Shown here piece by piece: positions 26,839-36,292 of a DNA stretch of 64,000 nucleotides. Below the pieces are notes generated by a model. The model was not told where the DNA came from. It ran no database searches and saw only the letters and a program-made list of their open reading frames with translations. Position 1 is the stretch's first letter; every line of letters starts with the position of its first letter. Source of the stretch: Betaproteobacteria bacterium (GTDB lineage Bacteria; Pseudomonadota; Gammaproteobacteria; Burkholderiales; UBA6910). The stretch covers positions 1-64,000 of the forward strand of contig JACPEG010000039.1 of the NCBI GenBank assembly GCA_016183615.1. Direction: 5' to 3'. Made by a program: the position numbers and the translations under genes.

Positions 26839-29800
26839 ATGGGCATCTCCGGCCGCATCGCCCGGTTTTTTCTCGGTTCCCAGCTCACGCCGCTGATCGC
26901 GTTGCTGGCGGTGCTGCTCGGCCTGTTCGCGGTGTGGGTGACCCCGCGAGAGGAAGAGCCCCAGATCAACGTCACCATGGCCGACGTGTTCATCCCGTTT
27001 CCGGGCGCTTCGGCCCGGGACGTGGAGAACCTGGTGGCGACCCCCGCCGAGCAGGTGCTGTCCCAGATCACCGGCATCGAGCACGTGTATTCGGTGTCCC
27101 GGCCGGGCATGGCCATCCTGACCGTGCAGTTCAAGGTGGGCCAGGATCGCATTCAGTCCCTGGTGCGGCTCTACGACACCATTCAGTCGAAGCGCGACTG
27201 GGTTTCCCCCAATCTGGGCGTGGGGGAACCCACCATCAAGCCGGTGGGCATCGATGACGTGCCCATCGTGTCGCTTACCCTGTGGACCGAAGATCCGGCC
27301 AAGGGGGCGTTCGATCTGCAGCAGGTCGCCCACGCGGCGGAGATCGAGCTCAAGCGCATTTCCGGTACCCGCGAGGTCTACACCCTGGGCGGCCCGCAGC
27401 ACGTGGTGCGGGTGCTGATGGACCCGGACGCCTTGCGCGCCTACCACGTTTCCGCCCACGACATCCGCGACGCCCTGCAGCTCGCCAATGCCTCCCAGCC
27501 GACGGGAAAGCTCACCCGCGACAACCGGGAAATCCTGGTCCAGACCGGGATTTTCCTCGGCTCCAGCGCCGACGTGAAGGCGCTGGTGGTGGGCGTGGCC
27601 GGTGGCCGCCCGGTGTTCATGACCGATGTGGCCCGGGTGGTTGACGGACCGGATCAGCCGGCCCGCTATGTCTGGACCGGGACCGGGCCGTCCGCCGGCG
27701 ACAAGGGCATCGGCGCCCGCGGCGAATTCCCGGCGGTGACCCTGGCGGTCTCGAAGAAGCCGGGCGAGAACGCGGTGGAAGTGGCGCAACGGCTCATTGA
27801 GCGGGTGGAGCAGATGAAGGGGGCGGTCATTCCGGAAGGCGTGAACGTCACCGTGACGCGCAACTACGGCGAGACCGCCAACGACAAGGCGATGAAGCTG
27901 ATCCAGAAGCTCGTGTTCGCGACGCTTTCGGTGGTGGGCCTGGTGCTCGTCACCCTGGGCCGGCGCGAGGCGGTGATCGTGGGCGCGGCGGTGCTGCTCA
28001 CTCTCGCGGCGACGTTGTTTGCCTCCTGGGCCTGGGGCTTCACCCTCAACCGGGTATCGCTTTTTGCCCTCATCTTTTCCATCGGCATCCTGGTGGACGA
28101 CGCCATCGTCGTGGTCGAGAACATCCATCGGCGCCGCGCCCTCGAGCCGGGACGGCCCCTCTCCGAGGTGATCCCGGAAGCGGTGGACGAGGTGGGGGGG
28201 CCCACCATCCTCGCCACTTTCACGGTGATCGCGGCGCTGCTTCCCATGGCCTTCGTCACCGGCCTCATGGGGCCCTACATGAGCCCGATCCCGGTCAATG
28301 CCAGCTTCGGCATGCTGATTTCGCTCGCGATCGCCTTCATCGTGACGCCGTGGCTCGCGCTCCGGCTCAGCGGCAGGCACGCCGCCGCGGGGCACGGAAC
28401 GGAAAACCCGTGGCTGCAGGGATTTTTCCGGCGCCGTCTCACGCCCTTTCTCAACCGGGAGCAAGGGCGGGCCAACCGTCGCAAGCTCTGGATCGCCGTG
28501 GCCGCCATGATCCTGGTCTCGGCGTCGCTCGCCGGGGTGAAATGGGTGGTGCTCAAGATGCTGCCCTTCGACAACAAGAGCGAGTTCCAGGTGGTGGTGG
28601 ACATGCCGGTGGGCACGCCTCTCGAGCAGACCGCGCGGGCGCTGCGGGGCATCGGGGCCTACCTCGCGACGGTGCCCGAGGTGACCGACTACCAGGCCTA
28701 CGCCGGCGCCGCCTCGCCCATCAACTTCAACGGGCTGGTGCGCCAGTACTACCTGAGAAGCGGGCCCGAGGTGGGGGACATCCAGGTCAACCTCCAGGAC
28801 AAGCACCGGCGCGACCGCAACAGCCACGAGATCGCCGCCGCCGTGCGCGAGCCCATTGAAAGAATTGCCGCGCCCCTGGGGGCAAAGGTGAAGGTGGTGG
28901 AGGTGCCGCCGGGACCGCCGGTCATGTCCCCCATCGTAGCCGAGATCTATGGACCGGATTACGCCGGCCAGATGGCGGTGGCGAAGCGGGTGCGGGAGGC
29001 GTTCGGCCGGACCGCGGACATCGTGGGCATCGACGACAGCGTCGAGGACAACGCCCAGAAATTCACGCTCAGGGTGCTCCAGAGCAAGGCGGCGCTGAAG
29101 GGCGTGGCCCAGCGCCATATCGTGGAGGTCATGAAAATGGGGCTCTCGGGGGAGAACGTGACCCCCGTGCACAGTGGCCAGGCCAAGTACGAGATCCCGG
29201 TGCGGGTGGTGCTGCCGCCGGAGCGGCAGGGGAGCCTCGATGATCTGCTCAAGCTCACGGTGCGCGCCGGCGACGGCGCCCTGGTGCCGCTCTCGGAACT
29301 GGTGCAGGTCGTGCCCGCGGAGCGGGAGAAGGCCATCCATCACAAGGACCTGCTGCCGGTGGTGTACGTGGTGGGCGACATGGCGGGCCTGCTCGATTCG
29401 CCCCTCTACGGCATGTTCGACGTCCGGTCAAAGGTGAGCGGAATGCCCCTTTCCGAAGGGGGCGCGCTGGGGGAGTATTTCATCCGCCAGCCCGGCGATC
29501 CGTACCGGGGCTACGCCCTGAAGTGGGACGGGGAGTGGCAGGTGACTTACGAAACCTTCCGCGACATGGGCATTGCCTACGCCGTGGGGCTGGTTCTCAT
29601 CTACCTCCTGGTGGTGGCCCAGTTCGGCTCCTACCTGGTGCCCCTCATCATCATGGCGCCGATCCCGCTGACCATCATCGGCGTGATGCCGGGCCACGCG
29701 GCTCTCGGCGCCCAGTTCACTGCCACCTCGATGATCGGGATGATCGCCCTGGCGGGAATCATCGTGCGCAATTCCATTCTGCTGGTGGACTTCATCAACC

Positions 29801-30066
29801 TGCAGCTGGAGGCCGGCGTGCCGTTCCAGCAGGCGGTGATCGGTTCGGCGGCGACCCGGGCCAAGCCGATTGCGCTTACCGGGGTCGCGGCGATGCTGGG
29901 GGCACTGTTCATCCTGGACGACCCGATCTTCAACGGCCTGGCGATTTCCCTCATTTTCGGGATCCTGGTGTCCACGGTGCTTACGCTGGTGGTGATTCCG
30001 GTGCTTTATTACGCCGCCATGCGGCGGCGAGTGGAAAGTCGAGCGCCGGGGGCGAAGGGTGCCTGA
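26839..30066 (+). CDS. RND-family efflux permease
   Basis: 1075 residues with the usual twelve membrane spans and two large periplasmic loops. TM4 carries GILVDDAIVVVENIHRR, with the two Asp residues of the proton relay. PAEQVLSQITGIEHVYS and the second-half TM segments AGIIVRNSILLVDF are typical of AcrB/MexB-like hydrophobe/amphiphile pumps. Paired with the adaptor just upstream and probably governed by the ArsR-type regulator, so a role in exporting toxic or sulfur-related compounds is possible but unproven. Confidence 0.9.
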   Translation: MGISGRIARFFLGSQLTPLIALLAVLLGLFAVWVTPREEEPQINVTMADVFIPFPGASARDVENLVATPAEQVLSQITGIEHVYSVSRPGMAILTVQFKVGQDRIQSLVRLYDTIQSKRDWVSPNLGVGEPTIKPVGIDDVPIVSLTLWTEDPAKGAFDLQQVAHAAEIELKRISGTREVYTLGGPQHVVRVLMDPDALRAYHVSAHDIRDALQLANASQPTGKLTRDNREILVQTGIFLGSSADVKALVVGVAGGRPVFMTDVARVVDGPDQPARYVWTGTGPSAGDKGIGARGEFPAVTLAVSKKPGENAVEVAQRLIERVEQMKGAVIPEGVNVTVTRNYGETANDKAMKLIQKLVFATLSVVGLVLVTLGRREAVIVGAAVLLTLAATLFASWAWGFTLNRVSLFALIFSIGILVDDAIVVVENIHRRRALEPGRPLSEVIPEAVDEVGGPTILATFTVIAALLPMAFVTGLMGPYMSPIPVNASFGMLISLAIAFIVTPWLALRLSGRHAAAGHGTENPWLQGFFRRRLTPFLNREQGRANRRKLWIAVAAMILVSASLAGVKWVVLKMLPFDNKSEFQVVVDMPVGTPLEQTARALRGIGAYLATVPEVTDYQAYAGAASPINFNGLVRQYYLRSGPEVGDIQVNLQDKHRRDRNSHEIAAAVREPIERIAAPLGAKVKVVEVPPGPPVMSPIVAEIYGPDYAGQMAVAKRVREAFGRTADIVGIDDSVEDNAQKFTLRVLQSKAALKGVAQRHIVEVMKMGLSGENVTPVHSGQAKYEIPVRVVLPPERQGSLDDLLKLTVRAGDGALVPLSELVQVVPAEREKAIHHKDLLPVVYVVGDMAGLLDSPLYGMFDVRSKVSGMPLSEGGALGEYFIRQPGDPYRGYALKWDGEWQVTYETFRDMGIAYAVGLVLIYLLVVAQFGSYLVPLIIMAPIPLTIIGVMPGHAALGAQFTATSMIGMIALAGIIVRNSILLVDFINLQLEAGVPFQQAVIGSAATRAKPIALTGVAAMLGALFILDDPIFNGLAISLIFGILVSTVLTLVVIPVLYYAAMRRRVESRAPGAKGA

Positions 30067-30154
30067 CCGTCGCGCTGCACGCCCGACGCTTTACTCAACG
30101 CGGGAGCGCGGTCTTTGCTAAAATTGGCCCCTCGCCAATCCGAGGAGTCCGGCG

Positions 30155-30568
30155 TTGAAGTTCATTCTCGACAACATCCTGCTGGTGGCCGCTGCCGTGG
30201 TAAGCGGCGCAATGCTGATCTGGCCGCTGATTGCGCGCCGCTTCGGCGACGTGACCGAGGTGGACACCGTGGGGGCGGTCCAGCTCATCAACCGGCGCGA
30301 TGCCGTGGTGCTCGACGTGCGGGAGCAGCACGAGTACGCGGCCGGCCACATTCCCGGGTCGAAGCATATTCCCCTGGGTGCGCTCCCCAACCGCCTGCGG
30401 GAAGTGGAAAAGCACAAGGATCGCCCGGTACTGGTGATCTGCCGCAGCGGCAACCGCTCGACCGGCGCCTGCGGACTGCTCAAGAAGCACGGCTTCGGCG
30501 AGGTGCGCGCCCTGAAGGGGGGGATCCAGGCCTGGGAGCAGGCGAACCTTCCGGTGGAGCGCAAGTGA
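30155..30568 (+). CDS. Membrane-anchored rhodanese-like sulfurtransferase
   Basis: 137 residues from a TTG start with GAGGAG 7 bases upstream. One N-terminal membrane helix (about 5-25) is followed by a rhodanese domain with the active-site Cys in VICRSGNRST (about residue 99) and the VLDVREQHEYAAGHIPGS signature. It should transfer sulfane sulfur from thiosulfate or a persulfide. The grxC start overlaps its stop (GTGA), so the two are coupled. Together with the persulfide-type regulator at 25.3 kb this hints at sulfane-sulfur handling. Confidence 0.9.
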   Translation: MKFILDNILLVAAAVVSGAMLIWPLIARRFGDVTEVDTVGAVQLINRRDAVVLDVREQHEYAAGHIPGSKHIPLGALPNRLREVEKHKDRPVLVICRSGNRSTGACGLLKKHGFGEVRALKGGIQAWEQANLPVERK

Positions 30569-30831
30569 CGGCGACGGTGACGATGTATTGCACCGCCGTC
30601 TGCCCCTATTGCGTGCGGGCCGAGCGGCTGCTCGCCTCCAGGGGCGTCACCGCGATCGACAAGGTCCGGGTGGACCTGGACCCCGGACGGCGGGTAGAGA
30701 TGATGCAGAAGACCGGCCGCCGCACCGTGCCCCAGATCTACATCGGCGAGCGCCACGTGGGGGGCTACGACGAACTCGCGGCGCTGGATCATGCGGGGGA
30801 TCTCGACGCGCTGCTCGCCGGCGCGGGGTAG
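30565..30831 (+). CDS. grxC: Glutaredoxin 3
   Basis: 88 residues from a GTG that overlaps the rhodanese stop; an ATG six codons in would remove the first beta strand. The active site is CPYC (about residues 13-16), and the GSH-binding [18 protein letters not shown] is complete. It reduces protein disulfides and mixed glutathione disulfides in the cytoplasm. secB follows 49 bp later, the usual order in betaproteobacteria. Confidence 0.92.
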   Translation: MTATVTMYCTAVCPYCVRAERLLASRGVTAIDKVRVDLDPGRRVEMMQKTGRRTVPQIYIGERHVGGYDELAALDHAGDLDALLAGAG

Positions 30832-30880
30832 GCCGACCCGATCTGGGGTAGAATTCGCGTTTTCTGAAACCGGAACCGCC

Positions 30881-31333
30881 ATGAGCGAAGCTGCCCAGCC
30901 TGTATTCCAGATCGAAAAGCTCTACGTCAAGGACCTGTCCCTCGAAATCCCGAACGCGCCCCGGATTTTCCTGGAGCGGGAAGCGCCCCAGGTGGACATC
31001 CAGATCCACACCCAGGGAAATCCCGTGGACGAAGGCATCTTTGAAGTGGTGCTGACCGTCACCGTGACCGCCAAGATCAAGGAAAAGACCATGTTCCTGG
31101 CGGAAGTGGGCCAAGCCGGCATTTTCCAGATCCGCAACGTGCCGCAGCAGGAGATCGAGCCCATCCTCGGGGTGGTCTGCCCCAACATCCTGTTTCCCTA
31201 CGCGCGGGAAGCCGTTTCCGACGTGATTACCCGGGCCGGCTTCCCGCCCGTGATCCTGAGCCCGATGAACTTCGAGGCCCTGTATCAGCAGCAGCGCCAG
31301 CGGGCCCAGGCCGCGGAAGGCGCGAGCCACTGA
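30881..31333 (+). CDS. secB: Protein-export chaperone SecB
   Basis: 150 residues, the standard size. Recognisable stretches are [31 protein letters not shown] and the C-terminal [24 protein letters not shown] region, here split around residues 107-128. SecB keeps preproteins unfolded and delivers them to SecA. A TAGAAT-like -10 element sits about 30 bp before the ATG. Confidence 0.95.
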   Translation: MSEAAQPVFQIEKLYVKDLSLEIPNAPRIFLEREAPQVDIQIHTQGNPVDEGIFEVVLTVTVTAKIKEKTMFLAEVGQAGIFQIRNVPQQEIEPILGVVCPNILFPYAREAVSDVITRAGFPPVILSPMNFEALYQQQRQRAQAAEGASH

Positions 31334-31363
31334 TCGGTTCCGCGTAAACCGGGATCGCATTCC

Positions 31364-31807
31364 ATGCCGCCGCTACGGGGAATGGCCTTGATGATTCTGG
31401 CGCTGGCGCCGCTCGCGGCCGGGGCGGCGGAGTTCCGCTCCATCGCTGAAAACGGCGCGATTCTCTACGACGCTCCCTCCGTCAAGGCCAGGCCGCTGTA
31501 TGTGGCGAGCCGCCATCTCCCGGTGGAGGTGGTGGTGAATCTCGAGGGCTGGGCCAAGGTGCGGGACAGCGCCGGGGACTTGGTGTGGGTCGAGAAGAAG
31601 GCCCTGAGCGACACCCGGTTCGTCATCGTGACCGCGCCGCTCGCCGAAATTCGCCAATCCCCGGACGCCAATGCTCCCCTCGCGTTCCAGGCCCAGAACC
31701 AGGTCGTGCTGGAACTCCTGGAAACGGTCGATGGCGGCTGGGCGCGGGTGAGGCACCGCGACGGCCAGACCGGGTTCGTGAGGAACGCCCAGGTCTGGGG
31801 GCTATGA
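31364..31807 (+). CDS. Exported SH3-domain protein
   Basis: 147 residues with a signal peptide (MILALAPLAAGAAEF) and two bacterial SH3-like repeats (about 23-78 and 88-147), each with the GxxWxxVR/VW pattern (EGWAKVRDSAGDLVWV; GGWARVRHRDGQTGFV). Such domains often bind peptidoglycan or mediate periplasmic contacts. The gpsA start overlaps its stop (ATGA). A second in-frame ATG at 31382 would give a shorter signal peptide. Confidence 0.8.
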   Translation: MPPLRGMALMILALAPLAAGAAEFRSIAENGAILYDAPSVKARPLYVASRHLPVEVVVNLEGWAKVRDSAGDLVWVEKKALSDTRFVIVTAPLAEIRQSPDANAPLAFQAQNQVVLELLETVDGGWARVRHRDGQTGFVRNAQVWGL

Positions 31808-32793
31808 GAGTCGCGATTCTGGGCGCAGGCGCCTGGGGCACCGCGCTTGCCATCAGCCTCGGGCGGCGCCACGAGGTGACGCTCTGGGTATGGGATCCCG
31901 ACCAGTACCGCGAAATGGCGGATGCCCGGGCCAACCCGCGATTTCTCCCGGGTTTCGCGCTTCCTGATTCGACCAGCCTCCAATCCTCCCTCGACGCGGC
32001 GCTGCGGCATGCCGAGCTGGCCATCGTGGTGACGCCCACCGGCGCGCTGCGCCCGACGCTCAGGGGCGTCGCGGCATGTGGGCGGCCGGTGCCCGTGGTG
32101 TGGGGCTGCAAGGGCTTCGAGACCGAGACGGCGAAGCTGCCGCACCAGGTGGCGGAGGAGGAATTCGGCACCGTCGCGCCTTACGGAGTGATTTCCGGAC
32201 CCAGCTTCGCCCAGGAAGTGGCGAAGGGCCTCCCCACCGCCCTGACCCTCGCTTCCACCGATGAATCCTTTGCCCGGGGGGTCGCCGCGCAGCTGCATGG
32301 GCCGCGGCTCCGGGTCTACTCCAGCAGCGACCTAGTGGGGGTCGAGGTGGGCGGCGCGGTGAAGAACGTGATGGCCATTGCGGCGGGCATCAGCGACGGC
32401 ATGGGCTTCGGCCACAATGCGCGGGCGGCCCTGATCACCCGGGGTCTCGCCGAAATCGCCCGGCTGGGGCTTGGGCTGGGCGGCCGGATGGAAACCTTCA
32501 TGGGGCTGGCGGGGGCCGGGGACCTTATTCTCACCTGCACCGGGGATCTGTCCCGCAACCGGCGCGTGGGGCTGATGCTGGCGCAGGGGCGCTCCCTCGA
32601 CGCCATTCTCAGGGAACTCGGCCACGTGGCCGAAGGGGTCCACACCGCCGCCGCGGTGCTCAAGCTCGGGCAGCGGCTCGGCGTGGAGCTTCCCATCACC
32701 GTGGCCGTGTGCCGCGTGCTGTTTGAAGGACTCGCACCGAAGGCCGCGGTGGAGGATCTGCTGAACCGCGAGCCCCGGGCCGAGTCCGACTGA
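31804..32793 (+). CDS. gpsA: Glycerol-3-phosphate dehydrogenase [NAD(P)+]
   Basis: 329 residues. The N-terminal Rossmann motif AILGAGAWGTALA (about 4-16), the ISGPSFAQEVAKGLPTA segment, the catalytic Lys in VGGAVKNVMAIAAG and the GLAGAGDLILTC loop are all present. It reduces dihydroxyacetone phosphate to sn-glycerol 3-phosphate for phospholipid synthesis. Its start lies in the stop of the SH3 gene. Confidence 0.95.
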   Translation: MRVAILGAGAWGTALAISLGRRHEVTLWVWDPDQYREMADARANPRFLPGFALPDSTSLQSSLDAALRHAELAIVVTPTGALRPTLRGVAACGRPVPVVWGCKGFETETAKLPHQVAEEEFGTVAPYGVISGPSFAQEVAKGLPTALTLASTDESFARGVAAQLHGPRLRVYSSSDLVGVEVGGAVKNVMAIAAGISDGMGFGHNARAALITRGLAEIARLGLGLGGRMETFMGLAGAGDLILTCTGDLSRNRRVGLMLAQGRSLDAILRELGHVAEGVHTAAAVLKLGQRLGVELPITVAVCRVLFEGLAPKAAVEDLLNREPRAESD

Positions 32794-32796
32794 GTT

Positions 32797-33261
32797 TCAG
32801 CTTCCTCCCGCGAATCCATTCTGGCGCCAGGCTTCGTAGACCACGACCGCCACGGCGTTGGCCAGGTTGAGGCTGCGGTTGGCGGCTTTCATCGGCAGGC
32901 GGATTTGCCGCGCCTCCGGCACGGAATTCAGCACCTCAGCCGGCAGTCCCCGGGATTCCGCACCGAACACAAACGCGTCACCGGCGGCAAAGCGAGCTTC
33001 GTCGTAGCGGCGCCGCGCGCGGGTCGTGACCGCAAACAGCCGGCGCGGCCCCAGCGCTTCCAGGCAGTCGGACCAATCCCGGTGCACGGCGACTCGCGCG
33101 AGCTCGTGATAATCGAGGCCGGCCCGAAGCAATTGCCGGTTGCGGAGATTGAATCCGAGGGGACGCACCAGATGCAGAGAAGCTCCCGTGTTGGCGCACA
33201 GGCGGATAATGTTGCCGGTGTTCGGGGGAATTTCCGGCTCGAAGAGTACGATGTCGAACAT
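32797..33261 (-). CDS. trmL: tRNA (cytidine(34)-2'-O)-methyltransferase
   Basis: 154 residues starting MFDIVLFEPEIPPNTGN, the typical SPOUT-fold opening of TrmL; a TTG four codons upstream is less likely. The knotted SAM site is represented by FVFGAESRGLP and IRLPMKAANRSLNLANAVAVVVYE (split here at about 121-144). It methylates the wobble base of tRNA-Leu. It converges with gpsA, three bases apart, and diverges from mshE. Confidence 0.93.
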   Translation of the reverse strand: MFDIVLFEPEIPPNTGNIIRLCANTGASLHLVRPLGFNLRNRQLLRAGLDYHELARVAVHRDWSDCLEALGPRRLFAVTTRARRRYDEARFAAGDAFVFGAESRGLPAEVLNSVPEARQIRLPMKAANRSLNLANAVAVVVYEAWRQNGFAGGS

Positions 33262-33266
33262 GGCGC

Positions 33267-33295
33267 TTGTCAAGGGGAGAAAAAAAGTTTATTGT
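33267..33295 (+). promoter_or_regulatory. Putative sigma70 promoter of the mshE block
   Basis: TTGTCA (33267-33272), 17 bases, TATTGT (33290-33295), about 60 bp ahead of mshE in an AT-rich stretch that stands out from the GC-rich surroundings. It would drive the first MSHA transcription block. Confidence 0.5.
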
Positions 33296-33355
33296 GCAGT
33301 TTCAACAAGATACATCAAATTTCTGGAAACAGGCTCAAGATGAGAGGATGAAGCG

Positions 33356-35059
33356 ATGGGACGCCCTGAGAAGATTCGGCTGGGCGAGGTGCTGGTCCAG
33401 CAAAAGCTGATCTCCCAGGAGCAGCTCAAGCTGGCGCTCGATCAGCAGAAGCGTTCCGGCCGCAAGCTCGGGCGCGTTCTCGTGGAGAACGGCTATGTCT
33501 CCGAGGACCAGATTTCCGAGGCGCTCGCCAAGCAGCTTAACATCGCCTACGTCAACCTCAAGTACTTCAACGTCAATGCCGAGGTGGTGCGGAAACTTCC
33601 GGAAAGCCAGGCCCGGCGGTTCCGGGCCCTGGTTCTCGAGGAGCGCGCGAACATTTACGTGGTGGGCATGGCCGACCCCACCGACCTGTTCGCTTACGAC
33701 GAGATTTCGCGCCTGCTCCGGCGCAACATCGAGCTGGTGGCGGTGAACGAGGGGCAGCTGCTCGAGACCATCGACCGGGTCTATCGCCGCACCGAGGAAA
33801 TCTCCGGGCTCGCGAAGGAGCTCGAGCGCGACCTGGGCGACACCTACGTGGATTTCGGCGCCCTGGGCCAGGGGCTCGGGGCCGAGGATGCGCCGGTGGT
33901 GAAGCTGCTGCAGTCGGTGTTCGAGGATGCGGTGCAGGTACGCGCTTCCGACATCCACATCGAGCCCCAGCAGGGCCGGCTGCAGATTCGCGTGCGCATT
34001 GACGGAGTGCTGCATCCGCAGACCGAAGCCGACATCAAAATCTCGCCGGCGGTGGCGCTGCGACTGAAGCTCATGTCCGGCCTGGACATCGCAGAAAAAC
34101 GCCTGCCCCAGGATGGGCGATTCAATGTCCGCGTGCACGACGAGACCGTGGACGTGCGGATTTCCACCATGCCGACCCAGTTCGGCGAAAACGTGGTGAT
34201 GCGCCTGCTCAAGCAAAGCGGCGGGCTGCTCGGCCTCGATCACCTGGGGATGCAACCCTGGCTGCTGGATCGCTTCCGGTCCGTCATCCGCCGCACCAAC
34301 GGCATGGTGCTCGTCGCCGGTCCCACCGGAAGCGGAAAAACCACCACCCTTTATGCCGCGCTCTCGGAACTCAATACCCGGGAAAAGAAGATCATCACCG
34401 TGGAAGACCCGGTGGAATATCGACTGCCCGGAATAAGCCAGGTGCAGGTCAATGAAAAAATCGATCTCAGCTTCTCCCGGGTGTTGCGTTCCGCCCTGCG
34501 CCAGGACCCGGACATCATCCTGGTCGGGGAAATGCGGGATCTGGAAACCGCCCAGATCGGCCTGCGGGCCGCGATCACCGGCCACCTGGTGCTCTCCACG
34601 CTCCATACCCGCGACGCGGCCAGCACACCGCTGCGGCTCATCGACATGGGGGCGCCGCGGTTCATGGTCGCAAGCTCGGTGCAGGCGGTGCTGGCGCAGC
34701 GGCTGGTAAGAGTAATTTGCGAGAGCTGCGCCGAGCCCTATGCGCCGGCGGCACAGGAGGAAGAGTGGCTCAAGCTCGAACTGGGTGACCGGGCCCTGGA
34801 GAATCCCGCCCTGCACGGCCGCGGTTGCTCCCACTGCAGCCTGACCGGCTACCAGGGACGCACCGGGGTCTACGAAATGCTGGAGATGACGCCGCCGCTG
34901 GCGGAGGCAGCGGCAAGGGAGGATCCGGCTCAGTTCATCCACGCCGCCCACGAGCAGATGAGGGGCAGGACGTTGCGTGACCACGCATTGGACCTGATCC
35001 GGCGGGGAAAAACCACGGTGGCCGAGGTCATGAGCATCACCAGCCAGCTCGAGGACTGA
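33356..35059 (+). CDS. mshE: MSHA pilus assembly ATPase MshE (c-di-GMP binding)
   Basis: 567 residues. The N-terminus has two MshEN-type c-di-GMP motifs: RLGEVLVQQKLI...ALDQQ at about 8-31 and KLGRVLVENGYV...ALAKQ at about 37-60. The ATPase core follows, with Walker A GPTGSGKTTT near residue 322, the Walker B region PDIILVGEMRD and His boxes. A tetracysteine zinc motif (CESC...CSHC) lies near 460-500. It powers pilus extension. GAGGATGAAGCG precedes the ATG. It leads a cluster of msh genes, which separates it from GspE and PilB. Confidence 0.92.
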   Translation: MGRPEKIRLGEVLVQQKLISQEQLKLALDQQKRSGRKLGRVLVENGYVSEDQISEALAKQLNIAYVNLKYFNVNAEVVRKLPESQARRFRALVLEERANIYVVGMADPTDLFAYDEISRLLRRNIELVAVNEGQLLETIDRVYRRTEEISGLAKELERDLGDTYVDFGALGQGLGAEDAPVVKLLQSVFEDAVQVRASDIHIEPQQGRLQIRVRIDGVLHPQTEADIKISPAVALRLKLMSGLDIAEKRLPQDGRFNVRVHDETVDVRISTMPTQFGENVVMRLLKQSGGLLGLDHLGMQPWLLDRFRSVIRRTNGMVLVAGPTGSGKTTTLYAALSELNTREKKIITVEDPVEYRLPGISQVQVNEKIDLSFSRVLRSALRQDPDIILVGEMRDLETAQIGLRAAITGHLVLSTLHTRDAASTPLRLIDMGAPRFMVASSVQAVLAQRLVRVICESCAEPYAPAAQEEEWLKLELGDRALENPALHGRGCSHCSLTGYQGRTGVYEMLEMTPPLAEAAAREDPAQFIHAAHEQMRGRTLRDHALDLIRRGKTTVAEVMSITSQLED

Positions 35060-35065
35060 TCCCAC

Positions 35066-36292
35066 GTGCCGCTGTTTGTCTACAAGGGACGGAATGCCCG
35101 CGGCGAGCTGGTGACCGGGCGCCTGGAGAGCCCCGACAACAGCGCCGTGGCGACCCAGCTTGTCAACAGCGGAATCATCCCCATCGACATCAGCCAGGCG
35201 GGGGAGGGGGTCCAGGGCACCGTGGGCGACTGGCTGGCCCGGGTGTTTGCCGAGCGGATCACCCTGGTCGACCTCATTTTTTTCAGCCGGCAGATGCACA
35301 CCCTCCTCAAGGCCGGAGTCCCGATCCTGCGGGCGCTCGCCGGCCTGCAGGACTCGGCGCGCAAGCGCGCCCTGGCGGAGCTGCTGCAGGACCTGCGCTA
35401 CAGCCTGGACAGCGGCCGCGAGCTCAACGCCGCGCTGCGCCGGCATCTCAACATTTTTTCCCCGTTCTACGTGGCCATGGTCCGGGTCGGGGAGATGACG
35501 GGTCGGCTCGAGGAAACCTTTCTGAGCCTCTACAACCACCTGGAGTTCGAGCGCGACATGCGCGAGCGCGTGAAGTCTGCGCTGCGCTATCCCAGCTTCG
35601 TGGTGGCGGCGATGGCGGCAGCGGTGGTCATCATCAACCTGTTCGTCATTCCCGCGTTTGCCAAGGTGTACCAGGGCTTCAAGGCCGAGCTGCCCTTCAT
35701 GACCAAGCTGCTGATCGGTTTCTCCGATTTCATGGTCCAGTCCTGGCCCGTGCTGTTGGCGATCGTGGTGGGGACGGCGACTGCGTTCCGCGTCTATATT
35801 TCCACCACGAACGGGCGCTACCGATGGGACCGGTTCAAGCTGCGCGTCCCGGTCGCCGGCAAGATCGTGCTGAAGGCCACGCTGGCCCGGTTTGCCCGGA
35901 GCTTCGCCATGGCCTTCAAGAGCGGGGTTCCGGTGGTGCAGGCGCTGACGGTGGTGGCCCAGGTGGTGGACAACGATTACGTCGCTCACCGGATCGAGCA
36001 GATGCGGGACGGGGTGGAGCGGGGCGAGAGTATCCTCAGAACCGCGGGAGCCACCGGCGCGTTCACGCCGGCGGTGCTGCAGATGATCGCCGTGGGCGAG
36101 GAGACCGGCGAGCTTGACGACATGATGATGGAAGTGGCCGAAATGTATGAGCGGGAGGTGGAATACGAGCTCAGAACGCTGAGCCAGCAGATCGAACCCA
36201 TCCTGGTGATCGGCCTGGGGGTGCTGGTCCTGCTGCTTGCCCTTGGCGTGTTCCTCCCGTTGTGGGAGCTCGGGCGGGCGGCGCTCAAGTGA
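35066..36292 (+). CDS. mshG: MSHA inner-membrane platform protein MshG (GspF/PilC family)
   Basis: 408 residues from a GTG start, 6 bp after mshE. Two T2SSF domains (about 70-195 and 272-400) with three membrane helices, and the family stretches FFSRQMHTLLKAGVPIL and VGEMTGRLEETF / VGEETGELDDMM. It connects the ATPase to the growing pilus. The stop overlaps the next gene (TGATG). Confidence 0.92.
   Translation: MPLFVYKGRNARGELVTGRLESPDNSAVATQLVNSGIIPIDISQAGEGVQGTVGDWLARVFAERITLVDLIFFSRQMHTLLKAGVPILRALAGLQDSARKRALAELLQDLRYSLDSGRELNAALRRHLNIFSPFYVAMVRVGEMTGRLEETFLSLYNHLEFERDMRERVKSALRYPSFVVAAMAAAVVIINLFVIPAFAKVYQGFKAELPFMTKLLIGFSDFMVQSWPVLLAIVVGTATAFRVYISTTNGRYRWDRFKLRVPVAGKIVLKATLARFARSFAMAFKSGVPVVQALTVVAQVVDNDYVAHRIEQMRDGVERGESILRTAGATGAFTPAVLQMIAVGEETGELDDMMMEVAEMYEREVEYELRTLSQQIEPILVIGLGVLVLLLALGVFLPLWELGRAALK

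Noticed and set aside
26251..29343. Long minus-strand frame (1030 codons) opposite the RND permease
   Set aside because: Shadow of a clear RND pump; His/Arg/Gly-rich composition without motifs.
33335..35989. Long minus-strand frame opposite mshE and mshG
   Set aside because: Shadow of two well-supported pilus genes, with no start signal and no domain.
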